Shown here: piece after piece, positions 11,080 through 20,684 of the stretch
Layout: each line of letters begins with the position of its first letter
How positions within the stretch are numbered: the stretch's first letter is position 1
Assembly (NCBI GenBank): GCA_963817065.1
Contig: CAWFMO010000002.1
Span: forward strand, 901,501-965,500
Direction: 5' to 3'
DNA: 64,000 nt
DNA from: CAWFMO01 sp963817065
Lineage (GTDB): Bacteria; Actinomycetota; Thermoleophilia; Solirubrobacterales; 70-9
The notes under the pieces: model-generated
Seen by the model: only the letters and a program-made list of their open reading frames with translations
Told to the model about the DNA's origin: nothing
Database searches by the model: none
Program-made: the position numbers and the translations under genes

Positions 11080-11906
11080 ATGGATGTGATCGAGCAGATC
11101 GGCGCCATCGTTGGCTTCGCCTCTTTTTCGGCCTGGCGATCCTCGCCTTCCTTTATTTCGCCCAGGCGCGCCACGTCCGCGAGCTCGAGGAGAAGGCGAC
11201 CTTCGTTCCCGAGGGCCTCGATCTCCCGGTGACCTCGAGCGCCGCGAGCGCGGCCGAGATCGACGAGGAGGACGACGAGCACGAGCCCGTCGCCGCCCCG
11301 GCCGAGAAGGCCTCCGCGAGCGCGAAGCCGAAGACCAAGGTCCAGGCCGCGAAGCAGGTCGAGGCCGCGCGCGCGGCTGCCGAGCGCAGGCAGCGCTTCG
11401 AGCAGCGCCGGCGGCCCGGAGATCCGCGTGTGCCCGCGACGAGCGAGGGCGGCGGACGCGCCCGTCCCGAGACCCGCTCGATGCTCGTGATCGGCGCCGG
11501 TGTCGCGGTGCTGCTGGTCGGGATCGTTTTCGGCGCGAGCCAGCTTCTCGGCGGCGATGACGGCGGCGGCTCCGAAGCAGAAGCCCCCGCGTCCGGCTCG
11601 ACCGGCCCCCCGGCCGAGGTCGCGGTCCTCAACGGCACCCCGGTGCCGGGGCTGGCGGCGAAGGTCGGCGAGGAGGTCCGCAACGCCGCGGGCGGATACA
11701 AGCTCGGCGTCGTGACCAACGCCGAGCTCCCGTTCGAGACCTCGACGGTGCTCTTCGACCCCAGCGGGCAGGAGGACGCCAACGCGATCGCCGGAGCACT
11801 CGGAATCCAGGCCGTCGTCCCGTTGAACAGCGAACCCGAGATCAAGAAGGTCGTCGAGGACGCCCCCGTGGTCGTCGTCGTCGGCGAGGACCGCGCTGAC
11901 ACTTAG
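11080..11906 (+). CDS. LytR_C-domain membrane protein, probable frameshift near the start
   Basis: The C-terminal part (about 11610-11906) is a LytR cell-envelope-related C-terminal domain: VAVLNGTPVPGLAAKV, a variable middle, and VVPLNSEPEIKKVVEDAPVVVVVG. A membrane helix lies at about 11480-11545 and an Ala/Lys-rich acidic-to-basic linker before it. An additional N-terminal helix (LFFGLAILAFLYFAQARHV) is encoded in the same frame from 11121, but the best ATG (11080, MDVIEQIGAIVG) is one base out of register, so one base seems missing at about 11118. LytR_C domains occur on proteins attached to envelope-polymer ligation; here it sits inside the polysaccharide locus. Confidence 0.75.
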
Positions 11907-11928
11907 GCGTCTGGCGGGGCCGCTGCTG

Positions 11929-12333
11929 GTGGCCGCGCTGATCGTCGCCTGCGTCGCGGCGCTCGTCGTGACCCAGAGGACCCGCCGCTCAGGCCTGGTC
12001 GTCGACCGGATCGAGCTGACCAGCGTCTTCAGCCCGAACGGCGACGGCGCTCTCGACCAGGCCGAGATCGGGTTCCGGGTCAAGCGCGACGAGCTGCTGA
12101 AGCTCGACGTGACCCGCGACGGGCGCAGGATCCGGCGCCTCGCCGACGACGAACCGGTCGACGACGGCGAGCAGCTCTCCTACAGCTGGGACGGGCTCGC
12201 CGACTCCGGGCAGCTTGCGCCCGTCGGCCGCTACCGGATCCGGATCAGGCTCGAGCGCGACGGGCGGCTGATCCGGCCGGGAGAGAAGATGGTCCTGCTC
12301 GGGCCCGAGGGCGAAGCGGGGATCTTGCCTTGA
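11929..12333 (+). CDS. Secreted FlgD/CHU-type Ig-like domain protein
   Basis: About 134 residues: an N-terminal hydrophobic helix (VAALIVACVAALVV) acting as signal or anchor, then an Ig-like fold starting with VFSPNGDGALDQAEIGF, the hallmark opening of FlgD-type and gliding-motility C-terminal domains. A WDGLADSGQLAPVGRYRIRI segment (normally WDGxxxxGxxxxxGxY) follows. Start is uncertain: GTG at 11929 gives a minimal product, and the frame is open further upstream into the previous gene with no good start. The next gene begins on its stop. Role in envelope polymer assembly is inferred from position only. Confidence 0.7.
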   Translation: MAALIVACVAALVVTQRTRRSGLVVDRIELTSVFSPNGDGALDQAEIGFRVKRDELLKLDVTRDGRRIRRLADDEPVDDGEQLSYSWDGLADSGQLAPVGRYRIRIRLERDGRLIRPGEKMVLLGPEGEAGILP

Positions 12334-13843
12334 CCGAGGTGCTTCAGGTCGCGGGCGGGATCGGCGCATCCGCCGCGGCAGCGGCCGCGATCATGGCCGG
12401 CGACCGCAGGCTGCGCGCCGCGGCGATGCTCGCGGCGCTGGCGCTGGCGGCGGCGCTCGTCCTCGGCGAGGCTTGGGACGGCGAGCTCCGCGAGCTCCGC
12501 GACGAGCCGGCGATGCTCGCCGCGGCGCTGGTCGCCGGCCTCGCGGCGATCGGGGGGCTGGCGGCGCTCGGGGCTCGCTTCCCGGTCGCGATCCCGCTGG
12601 CGCTGGTCGCGGCGCTGCCTTTCCGGATCCCGATCGAGACCGGGGGCGAGACCTCAACCTGCTCGTGCCGCTCTACGTCGTGCTCGGCGCCGGGGTCGCG
12701 CTCGAGTGCTGGCGGGCCAGGCGGGACCCCACGCTGCCCGAGCGCGAGGGCCCCGCGCGCTGGCTCGCGATCGCGCTCGCGGTCTCGATCCTGCTCTATG
12801 GCCTCCAGGCGATCTACTCGAGCGACGTCTCGCGCGCGGTCCAGAACGTCGCCTTCTTCCTGGTTCCGTTCGCGCTCATGTTCGCGCTCCTGCGCGACTC
12901 CGAGTGGACGCCGCGGCTGCTGCGCTGGGCGCTCGTCGTCGTGCTCGTCGAGGCCGTCTGCTTCGCGGCGATCGGGATCGTCCAGCACGAGGTCCGCGAG
13001 ATCTTCTGGAACGACAAGGTGATGCGCTCGAACGAGTTCGACGTCTACTTCCGCGTCAACTCGCTGTTCTGGGACCCCAACATCTACGGCCGCTACCTCG
13101 CGCTCTCGATCCTCGTCGGCGCCTCGGCCCTGCTCTGGGCGGCGAACATGCGCCGCTTCGCGCTCGGCGCCGCGGCGATCGCGATCGTCTTCGCGGGGCT
13201 CGTGTTCGGCTATTCGCAGACGAGCTTCATGACCCTGCTCGCCGGGCTCGTCGTCCTCTGCGCGCTGCGCTGGAGCCTGCGCTGGACGCTGGTCGGCGGC
13301 GCCGCCGCGCTCGCCGCAGCGGCCGTCTTCGTCGTCGTCTCGCCCGACACGCTGACCGTCGACTCGGGCGCAGGAGGCGAGCTCGAGCAGACGACCAGCG
13401 GCCGCACCCGGCTGGCGAGCGGCGGCCTCGACCTCGCGAAGGAGCGGCCGGCGACGGGCTTCGGGTCGGGGTCGTTCGCGGTCGAGTTCGAGGAGCGAAA
13501 CGAGCTCCCCAATGACGAGGCGGCGGTCTCGCACACCGAGCCGGTCACGGTGCTCGCCGAGCAGGGGGCGGTCGGGCTGCTCGTCTACCTCGCGCTGCTC
13601 GGCGCCTCGGGGCTCGTCCTGCTCACGGGGCTGTGGCGGACCGCGCCCGGTCTCGGCGGCCCGGCGCCGGGCGCCGGCGAGGCGTCGGGCGTCTTGATCG
13701 CGGCGCGGGTGGCGGTGGCGACCGCGTTCGCGGGCATGCTGGTCCACACCGTGGGCTACGCGGGATTCCTCACCGATCCGCTGACCTGGGCGCTGCTCGC
13801 GATCGGCGCCGCACTGGCGAGCGCCGCCGTCCGTGACGCCTGA
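12330..13843 (+). CDS. O-antigen ligase/polymerase-like membrane protein (Wzy/WaaL family), one frameshift
   Basis: Polytopic membrane protein of about 505 residues with 10 or more hydrophobic helices and the large external loop typical of Wzy_C proteins, containing SGRTRLASGGLDLAKERPATGFGSGSF and an H-T-E segment (VSHTEPVTVLAEQG). These enzymes polymerise or ligate undecaprenyl-linked glycans outside the membrane. The first about 108 residues are in a different frame; one base is missing at about 12652 and correcting it gives ETLNLLVPLYVVLGAGV. The TTG start at 12330 overlaps the preceding stop (TTGA), and the flippase start overlaps its own end, so translation is coupled. Confidence 0.85.
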
Positions 13844-15395
13844 GCCCGCGCCGGCGAGCGGCTACATGCGGCGGCTGGCGACCACCGGCGCCGCCTACAC
13901 GGCCTCGAGCGTGCTCTCGAAGCTGTTCGCGGTCGCGCTGCTGCCGCTCTACACGCGCCACCTCTCGCCCGAGGACTACGGGGCCGCCGAGGTCCTGACC
14001 GTCGCCGCGGTCGCGACCGCGATCGTGATCCGCCTCGGACTGATCGAGGCGCTGATGCGCTTCTACTACCAGGGCGGCGAGGACAAGGCGAAGGTCGTCT
14101 CGACCTCGTTCGCGGCGATGCTGCTCGGGTGCGTCGCCGCGGTCGCGGTCGCGATGCCGTTCGCGGGCCCGATCTCCGAGGCGCTGCTCGACCGCAGCGA
14201 GCCGGGGCTGACGAGGATCGCGATCGCCGGCGTCGCGGTGTTCACGCTCTACGACCTGATGCTGGCGCTGTTCCGCCTCGACGAGCGCGCCCGCGCCTAC
14301 TTCGCCTACACGATCGCCAACGTCCTGATCACGATCCCGATCACGGTCTGGCTCGTCGTGGTCGAGGACGAGGGCGCGCGCGGCCTCCTGATCGGCCAGT
14401 TCGGGGTCGGGGCGCTGATCGTCGTCGCGCTCGTCTTCCAGCAGTGGCGGAGGCTGGCGCTGATCCCCGACCGCGCTGTGCTGCGGCGATTGGTCCGCTT
14501 CGGGCTGCCGACGATGCCCGCCGAGCTCTCGCTCTACTCGCTGAGCTTCATCGACCGGATCCTGATCGTCCACCTGATCGGGCTCGGCAAGGCGGGCCTC
14601 TATGCACTGGCCGTGAAGTTCGCTCAAGCCGTGCAGGTGCTGGTGCGGGGCTTCCAGCTCGCGTGGCCGCCGCTCGCCTACTCGATCACCGACGACGACG
14701 AGGCGCGCCGCGCCTACGCGCTGATCGTGACCTGGTTCGTCGCCGCCTGCAGCTTCGTCGTCGTCGGCATGTGGCTGCTCGCGCGCTGGATCGTCCGCAT
14801 CCTCGCCGCGCCCGAGTTCTTCGACTCCTACGAGGCCGTCGGGCTGGTCTCGACCGGGGTGATGCTCTACGCGCTCTATTTCGTGCTCATCGTCGTGATC
14901 GGGCGCACCGGGAGGACCGAGCTCACATTTCCCGCGACCGCGGCCGGGATGACCGCGAACATCGCGCTCAACCTCGTGCTCGTGCCGCCGCTCGGGATCG
15001 TCGGCGCGGGGCTGGCGCTCGTCGCCTCCTACGTGATCGTGCTCGCGGTGATGTTCGGCTTCGCCCAGCGCGTCTTCCCGGTCCCCTATGAGTGGGGGCG
15101 GCTGGGGCTCGTCGCGGCGCTCGCGATCGCGGTCACGCTCGCCGGCGAGCTGTTGCTGCCGACCGAGGGCTTCGTCGGGCTCGCGGCCCGAACCGCGGTC
15201 TGGCTCAGCTTTCCGGCGCTGCTCTGGCTCGCGCGCTTCCCGAAGCCCGCCGAGCGCGAGGCGATCGCCTCGATGCTGCGGCCGAGTGCTTTACGCGCGC
15301 AGCTTCGCGCCCTCCGCGCCCGCCCCGCGGCTCAGGGGGCCGGGACGGTCCCGGAGGCGGTCGAGGCCGAGCTGCGGGACGAAGACAGGTTGTAG
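13833..15395 (+). CDS. Polysaccharide flippase (Wzx-like, MATE/MOP superfamily)
   Basis: A 520-residue intact membrane protein with about 12-14 helices. The opening YTASSVLSKLFAVALLPLYTRHLSPEDYG is the usual start of oligosaccharide flippases, and RFGLPTMPAELSLYSLSFIDRILIVHL marks the second half. It would flip undecaprenyl-linked repeat units across the membrane to the Wzy-like protein upstream. The GTG start overlaps the end of that gene by 11 bp. The last 64 bp overlap the 3' end of the opposing glycosyltransferase at 15332, an unusually long convergent overlap. Confidence 0.9.
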   Translation: MTPEPAPASGYMRRLATTGAAYTASSVLSKLFAVALLPLYTRHLSPEDYGAAEVLTVAAVATAIVIRLGLIEALMRFYYQGGEDKAKVVSTSFAAMLLGCVAAVAVAMPFAGPISEALLDRSEPGLTRIAIAGVAVFTLYDLMLALFRLDERARAYFAYTIANVLITIPITVWLVVVEDEGARGLLIGQFGVGALIVVALVFQQWRRLALIPDRAVLRRLVRFGLPTMPAELSLYSLSFIDRILIVHLIGLGKAGLYALAVKFAQAVQVLVRGFQLAWPPLAYSITDDDEARRAYALIVTWFVAACSFVVVGMWLLARWIVRILAAPEFFDSYEAVGLVSTGVMLYALYFVLIVVIGRTGRTELTFPATAAGMTANIALNLVLVPPLGIVGAGLALVASYVIVLAVMFGFAQRVFPVPYEWGRLGLVAALAIAVTLAGELLLPTEGFVGLAARTAVWLSFPALLWLARFPKPAEREAIASMLRPSALRAQLRALRARPAAQGAGTVPEAVEAELRDEDRL

Positions 15396-16309
15396 TCCTC
15401 GGCTGCCTCTCTGATGCCTTCTCCTCGGCCCGGAGCCAGGGCCTGGCGGGCGTGGGCGAGGTAGCGGCGCGGGGAGTGGCCGGGGAGGATCAGGGCGCCG
15501 GCGGCGCGGAGGAGGTAGGGGAAGGCGTGGAGCGGGCGCAGGAGGGCGGCGAGGAGCCGGCCTTTGTGCTTGCGCAGGTAGAGGTCGCGGTTGCGGTGGT
15601 ACTCGACCACGCGCCGGTCGCCCCCGGCCGCGTCGCTTGCCATCTGGTCGTGGTGGACGGCGCGGGCGTCGGGAACCCAGAGCGCCTTCCAGCCGGCGTC
15701 GCGAAGCCGCTTCTGGAAGTCGGTCTCGTCGGAGTAGACGAAGAATTCGGGGTCGAGGTAGCCGACCGCGGAAGCCGCCTCGCGGCGGACGAGCAGCGCG
15801 CTCGACTGCGCCCAGCCGACCTCGCGGGTCCGCCCGCCGCGGCTCTGGACCGTGAACCAGCGGTGGAGGAAGAGCGCCCCGGCGAGCGCCGTCGCGACCC
15901 CCGGCAGCCGCCAGGCGCAGGCGACCGGCTCGCCGGACTCGGTGAGCAGCTGGGCGCCGGCGACCGCCGCCCGCGGGTCCCCGTCGAGCGCCGCAACCAG
16001 GGCTTCGACGGCGCCGTCTTCGAGCTCGGAATCCTCGTTCAGCAGCAGGCAGAAATCGCCGCCCGCCTCGCGCAGCAGGGTCGAGTCGTTCTCGCCCTTG
16101 CCGGTCCGCCGCTCGAGCGCGATCAGGCGGACATCCTGGTCGAGCGCGCCGACGGCCGCTGCCGAACCGTCGTCGGAGGCGTTGTCGAGCACCAGCGTCT
16201 CGCGCTCGCCCGCGGGCAGCGAGGCGGGCGCCGTGCGCTCGATCGCCGCCAGGCAGGCGAGCAGCAGCTCGCGGCCGTTGGTGTTGACCACGCAGTAGGA
16301 GAGGCGCAC
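15332..16309 (-). CDS. Family 2 glycosyltransferase (rhamnosyltransferase-like)
   Basis: A 325-residue GT-A enzyme. The N-terminal fold YCVVNTNGRELLLACLAAI, the VLDNASDDGS nucleotide-binding turn, LLLNEDSELEDGA (DxD-like) and the acceptor-site FVYSDETDFQKRLRDAGWK segment are all present, as in WbbL-type rhamnosyltransferases. A short C-terminal basic and hydrophobic stretch may associate with the membrane. It is the only gene of the polysaccharide locus on the minus strand between 9 and 20 kb. The GTG start at 16309 lies only 17 bp from the opposing glycosyltransferase start. Confidence 0.88.
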   Translation of the reverse strand: MRLSYCVVNTNGRELLLACLAAIERTAPASLPAGERETLVLDNASDDGSAAAVGALDQDVRLIALERRTGKGENDSTLLREAGGDFCLLLNEDSELEDGAVEALVAALDGDPRAAVAGAQLLTESGEPVACAWRLPGVATALAGALFLHRWFTVQSRGGRTREVGWAQSSALLVRREAASAVGYLDPEFFVYSDETDFQKRLRDAGWKALWVPDARAVHHDQMASDAAGGDRRVVEYHRNRDLYLRKHKGRLLAALLRPLHAFPYLLRAAGALILPGHSPRRYLAHARQALAPGRGEGIREAAEDYNLSSSRSSASTASGTVPAP

Positions 16310-16327
16310 GCCTCATAATCTGACCCA
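16301..16327 (+). promoter_or_regulatory. Short divergent start region with -10-like element
   Basis: A 6-bp dyad (GAGGCG-CA-CGCCTC, 16301-16314) overlaps the minus-strand start, and CATAAT at 16314-16319 lies 7 bp before the ATG of the plus-strand glycosyltransferase at 16327. If CATAAT is its -10 box the transcript would begin at or next to the ATG, that is, leaderless. This is pattern reading only. Confidence 0.35.
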
Positions 16328-17439
16328 TGCGGGTCCAAGTCGTCGATCCGCCGGCGTTCACCCCGCCATACGACCACTCGCTCTGCGCGGCCCTCGCGAG
16401 GGCCGGGGCCGATGTGGAGCTGGTGACCAGCCGGTTTCTCTACGGACCGGTGCCGCGTGAGAACGGCTACCGGGTGAACGAGGCGTTCCACCGCCGCAGC
16501 TCCGCGCGCGGCCTCGACGCGCGCGCAAAGCGCGCCTACAAGCTCGTCGAGCACATCGGCGACATGCGCCGCTACCGCGCCCACGCCGAGCAGGCCGACG
16601 TCGTCCACTGGCAGTGGCTGCCGGTCCCCCAGCTCGACCGCCGGATCCTTGCCCCGAAGCGGCCCCGCGTCTTCACCCTCCACCACTTCCTGCCCGAGGA
16701 CCCGAACCGGCGGACGGTCCGCGACGTCCGCGCCCGGCTCGAGGCGATGGACGCCGTGGTCATGCACTCGCGCGCCGGCAAGCGGCGCATGGAGGAGGAG
16801 TTCGGCGTCCGAGAGGGCCTGATCGAGGTCATCCCGCACGGCGCTCTTGACTACTTGGCCCGGATCCCCGACGAGAAGCCGCTGCCGCCCGAGCTCGCCG
16901 CGGTCGAGGGTCCGGTGATCCTCGCCTTCGGCCTGATCCGCCCCTACAAGGGCGTCGACGTCCTGCTGCGCGCCTTCGAGCGGGTCGAGGGCGCCGAGCT
17001 CTGGATCGTCGGCGACCCCAAGGTGCCGATGGAGCCATTGCGCGAGCTCGCGGAGCGTGCACCGGGGACGGTGCGCTTCGTCGACCGTTTCGTCGTCGAC
17101 GAGGAGGTCGCGGCGTTCATGCGCCGCGCCGACCTGCTCGTCCTGCCGTACCGCACGGTCGAGCAGTCGGGCGTCCTCTACACCGGGCTCGCGTTCGGCA
17201 AGCCGATGGTCCTGAGCGCGGTCGGCGGCTTTCCCGAGGTCGCCGAGCACGGCGCCGCCCGCCTGGTCGAGCCGGGGAACGAAGAGCAGCTCGCGGAGAC
17301 GCTCTCGGAGCTCGTCGCATCGCCGGCCGAGCGCGAGAAGCTCGCCGCCGCCTCGGCCGAGGCCGCCTCGAGCTACTACTCGTGGGACGAGATCGGGCGC
17401 AGCACCGCCGCCCTCTACGAGCGGTTGCTGGCGCGATGA
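16327..17439 (+). CDS. Family 4 glycosyltransferase
   Basis: A 370-residue GT-B retaining glycosyltransferase. The acceptor half starts MRVQVVDPPAFTPPYDHSL, and the donor half contains VILAFGLIRPYKGVDVLLRAF (family GRLxxxKG), LWIVGDPK and the EQSGVLYTGLAFGKPMVLSAVGGFPE segment that carries the conserved donor-binding Glu. Such enzymes add NDP-sugars to the lipid-linked repeat on the inner membrane face. No membrane segment is evident. The stop overlaps the next gene (ATGA), so the four genes from here to 19,192 form a tight operon. Confidence 0.9.
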   Translation: MRVQVVDPPAFTPPYDHSLCAALARAGADVELVTSRFLYGPVPRENGYRVNEAFHRRSSARGLDARAKRAYKLVEHIGDMRRYRAHAEQADVVHWQWLPVPQLDRRILAPKRPRVFTLHHFLPEDPNRRTVRDVRARLEAMDAVVMHSRAGKRRMEEEFGVREGLIEVIPHGALDYLARIPDEKPLPPELAAVEGPVILAFGLIRPYKGVDVLLRAFERVEGAELWIVGDPKVPMEPLRELAERAPGTVRFVDRFVVDEEVAAFMRRADLLVLPYRTVEQSGVLYTGLAFGKPMVLSAVGGFPEVAEHGAARLVEPGNEEQLAETLSELVASPAEREKLAAASAEAASSYYSWDEIGRSTAALYERLLAR

Positions 17440-18569
17440 CGGCCGTGCTCGAGATCCTGTTCTGGGGCTCACTGAGCCTGCTCGTCTATTCGCAGCTCGT
17501 TTACCCGATCGTGCTTCTCGCTCTGTCGACGCTGCGCCGCGAGCGCCCGCCCCCTGAACGATCCGGAGAGCTTCCGAACGTCTCTTTGGTGATCGCCGCA
17601 CGCGACGAGCAGGAAGTGATCGCCGAGAAGGTCGCCAACGCGCTGGCGCTCGACTACCCGCGCGAGAAGCTCGAGCTGATCGTCGCCTCCGACGGCTCTG
17701 AGGACGAGACCGCCGAGCGCGCCCGATCGGCGGGCGCCGACCTCGTGCTCGAGCTCCCGCGCGAGGGCAAGGTCGCGGCCCAGAACGCCGCCGTCGAGCG
17801 CGCGGGCGGCGTGTTGCTCGCGTTCTCGGACGCCAACAGCGCCTGGGCGCCGGACGCGCTGCGCGAGCTCGTCGCGCCCTTCAGCGACCCGCGGGTCGGC
17901 TATGCCTGCGGGCAGCTGCGGTTGACCGGCGCCGGGGGCGAAAACCAGGAGGGGCTCTACTGGCGCTACGAGAACGCCCTCCGGAGGCTCGAGTCCGGGC
18001 TCGGCGGCGTCACCGCCGGAAACGGCGCGATCTACGCGACCCGCCGCGACTCCTACATCGTCCTCGACGGCGCCCGCAGCCACGACGGCTCGTTCCCGTT
18101 CCAGCTCGCGAAGCGCGGGCTGCGCTCGGTGTTCGCCGAGCGCGCCGAGGCGACCGAGCCGATGCTGGCGACGATCGAGGGCGAGTTCGCGCGCAAGCGG
18201 CGGATCATGCGCCCGCTCTGGGACGTCGTCGTCCTCGACGGGATGCTCTCGCCGCGCGGCTACTCACCGCTCTACGCGTTTCAGATCTTCAGTCACCGCC
18301 TACTCCGCTACGCGGCGCCGCTCCTCCACCTGGCCGCGCTGGGAGCGAGCATCGCGCTGCTCGGCGAGGGGACCCTTTACGCCGTCGCGCTCGCGGCGCA
18401 GCTGGGGCTGCTCGCCGCGGCGCTGCTCGCGCCGCTGATCCCGCTGGCGCCGTTCCGGATCGCGCGCTACTACGTCAGCGTCACCGCGTCGATCGTCGCC
18501 GGGCTCTGGGATCGCGCCCGGCACGGCCCTCGCGCGGGCGGCTGGGAAGAGGCGGGGCGGGCGCGGTGA
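17436..18569 (+). CDS. Membrane family 2 glycosyltransferase
   Basis: About 377 residues. An N-terminal helix (LEILFWGSLSLLVYSQLVYPIVLL) leads into a GT-A domain with VSLVIAARDEQEVIAEKV, IVASDGSEDET, SDANS (DxD-like), and a Q/R segment, then three C-terminal helices. The layout matches processive or polyprenyl-linked family 2 enzymes. ATG at 17436 overlaps the upstream stop by 4 bp and begins the conserved N-terminal helix; the frame is open upstream but has no homology-like sequence. The downstream sugar transferase starts on its stop (18566). Confidence 0.88.
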   Translation: MTAVLEILFWGSLSLLVYSQLVYPIVLLALSTLRRERPPPERSGELPNVSLVIAARDEQEVIAEKVANALALDYPREKLELIVASDGSEDETAERARSAGADLVLELPREGKVAAQNAAVERAGGVLLAFSDANSAWAPDALRELVAPFSDPRVGYACGQLRLTGAGGENQEGLYWRYENALRRLESGLGGVTAGNGAIYATRRDSYIVLDGARSHDGSFPFQLAKRGLRSVFAERAEATEPMLATIEGEFARKRRIMRPLWDVVVLDGMLSPRGYSPLYAFQIFSHRLLRYAAPLLHLAALGASIALLGEGTLYAVALAAQLGLLAAALLAPLIPLAPFRIARYYVSVTASIVAGLWDRARHGPRAGGWEEAGRAR

Positions 18570-19192
18570 AGCGCGCCTTCGACATCCTCGTATCGGCCCT
18601 TGCGCTGATCCTCGCCTCGCCGCTGCTCCTGGTCGCGGCGATCGCGATCCGGCTCGAGTCCAGGGGCTCGCCGATCTATCGGCAGGCGCGGGTCGGGCGC
18701 GACGGCGAGCCGTTCGAGATGCTGAAGCTGAGGACGATGCGCGAAGGGGCCGACCCGGTCGGGATCGGGACCGCGGTGACGAGCGACGATCCCCGCGTCA
18801 CCCGGGCCGGCAAGTTGCTGCGCCGCTTCGCGCTCGACGAGCTCCCGAACCTCGTCAACGTCCTGCGCGGCGAGATGTCGATCGTCGGGCCGCGGCCGAC
18901 GATCGCCTCCCAGGTCGAGCTCTACACGCCGCGCCAGCGGCGCCGGCTCGAGGTCAAGCCCGGCCTCACCGGTCTCGCCCAGATCGCCGGACGCGCCGGG
19001 GTGCCGTGGGAGCGGCGGATCGAGCTCGACATCGAGTACGTCGAGAGGCGCTCCATCCTCCTCGACGCCGTGATCATCGCCCGCACCCCGGCGCTGCTGC
19101 TCCGGGGCGTCGGCAGCACCGCGAGCGGCGGCGCCGACGCCGAGCCGCCGGCCTCGTGGCGCGCCGAGCAACCCGAGAAGCACCGCGACTAG
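18566..19192 (+). CDS. Undecaprenyl-phosphate sugar-1-phosphate transferase
   Basis: A 208-residue bacterial sugar transferase (WcaJ/PglC superfamily), which starts repeat-unit synthesis by transferring a sugar phosphate to undecaprenyl phosphate. It has the single reentrant N-terminal helix (KRAFDILVSALALILASPLLL), MLKLRTM, DELPNLVNVLRGEMSIVGPRP and KPGLTGLAQIAGR, all in family order. It lacks the extra N-terminal helices of WbaP, so it is the minimal type. GTG start overlaps the preceding gene by 4 bp. It complements the CapD-like enzyme, Wzx and Wzy in the locus. Confidence 0.93.
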   Translation: MKRAFDILVSALALILASPLLLVAAIAIRLESRGSPIYRQARVGRDGEPFEMLKLRTMREGADPVGIGTAVTSDDPRVTRAGKLLRRFALDELPNLVNVLRGEMSIVGPRPTIASQVELYTPRQRRRLEVKPGLTGLAQIAGRAGVPWERRIELDIEYVERRSILLDAVIIARTPALLLRGVGSTASGGADAEPPASWRAEQPEKHRD

Positions 19193-19201
19193 GCTCTGCG
19201 C

Positions 19202-19741
19202 GTGGCCGACGGAGTCTCACTGCGCCCCTTTCGCCCCGACGACGCGCCGGCGGTCGTCGAGTGGTTCAGCAACCGCGACGCGACCGGCGACCTGATGGAC
19301 GAGCCGCGGTCGGAGTTCACCCTCGATGACGCGAAGTCGTGGCTCGAGCGCGCCATGGACACGTCGGGCAACGACCGCAAGTGGGCGATCGAGCTCGAGG
19401 GCGAGGAGGGCCCGGTCGGCTTCACGGCGCTCTACGGCGTCCGCTCCTCGACCCCGCCCGAGCTCGGCTGCATCCTCGGCGCCAACGCCGCCCGCGGGCG
19501 CGGCCTCGGCCGCGAGGCCGAGCGGCTGACGATCGCGAAGGCGTTCGACGAGTTCGACGCCCACAAGGTCTACGGGCGGATCCCGGCCACCAACGAGGGA
19601 GCCAAGAAGGCGGTCACGAGCCTCGGCTGGAAGCACGAGGGGACGCTGCGCGACCACATAAGCCGGGGTGGCGAGCTCGTCGACTGCGAGGTCTGGGGCG
19701 TGCTCCCGGATGAGTTCCGCGAGGCGACCGCGGACAGGTGA
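19202..19741 (+). CDS. GNAT N-acetyltransferase (RimJ/RimL-like)
   Basis: A 179-residue acetyl-CoA dependent transferase. The order LRPFRPDDAPAVVEWFSNRD, a central strand, LGCILGANAARGRGLGREAERLTIAKAF (acetyl-CoA loop, family Q/RxxGxG/A) and NEGAKKAVTSLGWKHEGTLRDH is that of the RimJ/RimL group used for amino-sugar or protein N-termini. In this locus modification of an amino sugar is plausible but not shown. The stop overlaps the next start (GTGA). Confidence 0.85.
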   Translation: MADGVSLRPFRPDDAPAVVEWFSNRDATGDLMDEPRSEFTLDDAKSWLERAMDTSGNDRKWAIELEGEEGPVGFTALYGVRSSTPPELGCILGANAARGRGLGREAERLTIAKAFDEFDAHKVYGRIPATNEGAKKAVTSLGWKHEGTLRDHISRGGELVDCEVWGVLPDEFREATADR

Positions 19742-20678
19742 TCGCAACTCTGCTCGAGGACGGCGGGGAGGCGGCGAGCGAGGACGAGTTCTTCCGCGGC
19801 CTCGAGTACCTGGCCGCCGAGGGCGCGACCCACACGCTCGCGCTCGGCGACCCCGAGGCGCCCGAGTTCGCGGCGCCGCTGATCGTCAGCGAGATCCCGG
19901 GCGCGGTCGAGCACCGCGACGCGATCTCGCCCTACGGCTACCCGGGCGCGCGCCTCGGCGGTGAGGCTCCGTTCGACCCGGGGGAGATCGACTGGTCCGG
20001 GACCGGGTTGGTCAGCGCCTTCCTCCGCGACCGGATCGCCGAGGCGCCCTCGCTGGCGGGGATGAGCGAGCGCGGCCGCGTCCAGGTCGCTGACCCGGCG
20101 CTCGAGAGCGGCGTGCGCTCGCGGCTCAGCGAGCAGATCCGGGCGACCGAGCGCGAGGGCTACCGGGTCGAGCGGATCGCCGGCCCCGACGCGGGCGAGA
20201 GCGACCGCGGCGCGTTCGAGCGCGTCTACACCGAGACGATGCGCGCGCCGGCGCCGCCGAGCGCTACTTCTTCGGCCCCTCCTACTTCGCCCTCGTCCTC
20301 CGCAGCCCACGGAGCTGGCTGCTGATGAGCCGGTCGCCCTCGGGCGAGCCAGCCGCCGGCGCGATCGCCGTGCTCAGCGACGGGTTGCTCCACTACTTCC
20401 TCGGCGGCACCGCGGACGCGCACCTCGAGAGCTCGCCGATGAAGAACCTGTTCGCGGACATGATCGAACAAGCGAGCGACCTGGCCGTGCCGCTAAACCT
20501 CGGCGGCGGCGTCAGCCCCGGGGACGGGCTCGAGCGCTTCAAGCGCGGCTTCGCCAACTCCGAGCTCCCGTTCCACACCGCCGAGCTGGTCGCCGACGGG
20601 GCGGTCTACGAGCGGCTCTCGCTGCGCGCCGAGGGCGCTGAGCAGGAGGGCTTCTTCCCCCGCTACCGCGCGCCCTGA
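19738..20678 (+). CDS. FemAB/GNAT-fold transferase-like protein, one frameshift
   Basis: About 312 residues after restoring one base missing near 20243. The second half reads VYTETMRRAGAAERYFFGPSYF, then a SGEPAAGAIAVLSDGLLHYFLGGT strand pair and a C-terminal FKRGFANSELPFHTAEL segment, the pattern of FemAB-like or BioF2-like GNAT proteins (KxxFxxxxxPF). Such enzymes transfer amino acyl groups to peptidoglycan or to sugars. The exact substrate is unknown. Translation is coupled to the upstream GNAT gene. It converges on the amidase 7 bp away. Confidence 0.72.
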
Positions 20679-20684
20679 GGCCCG

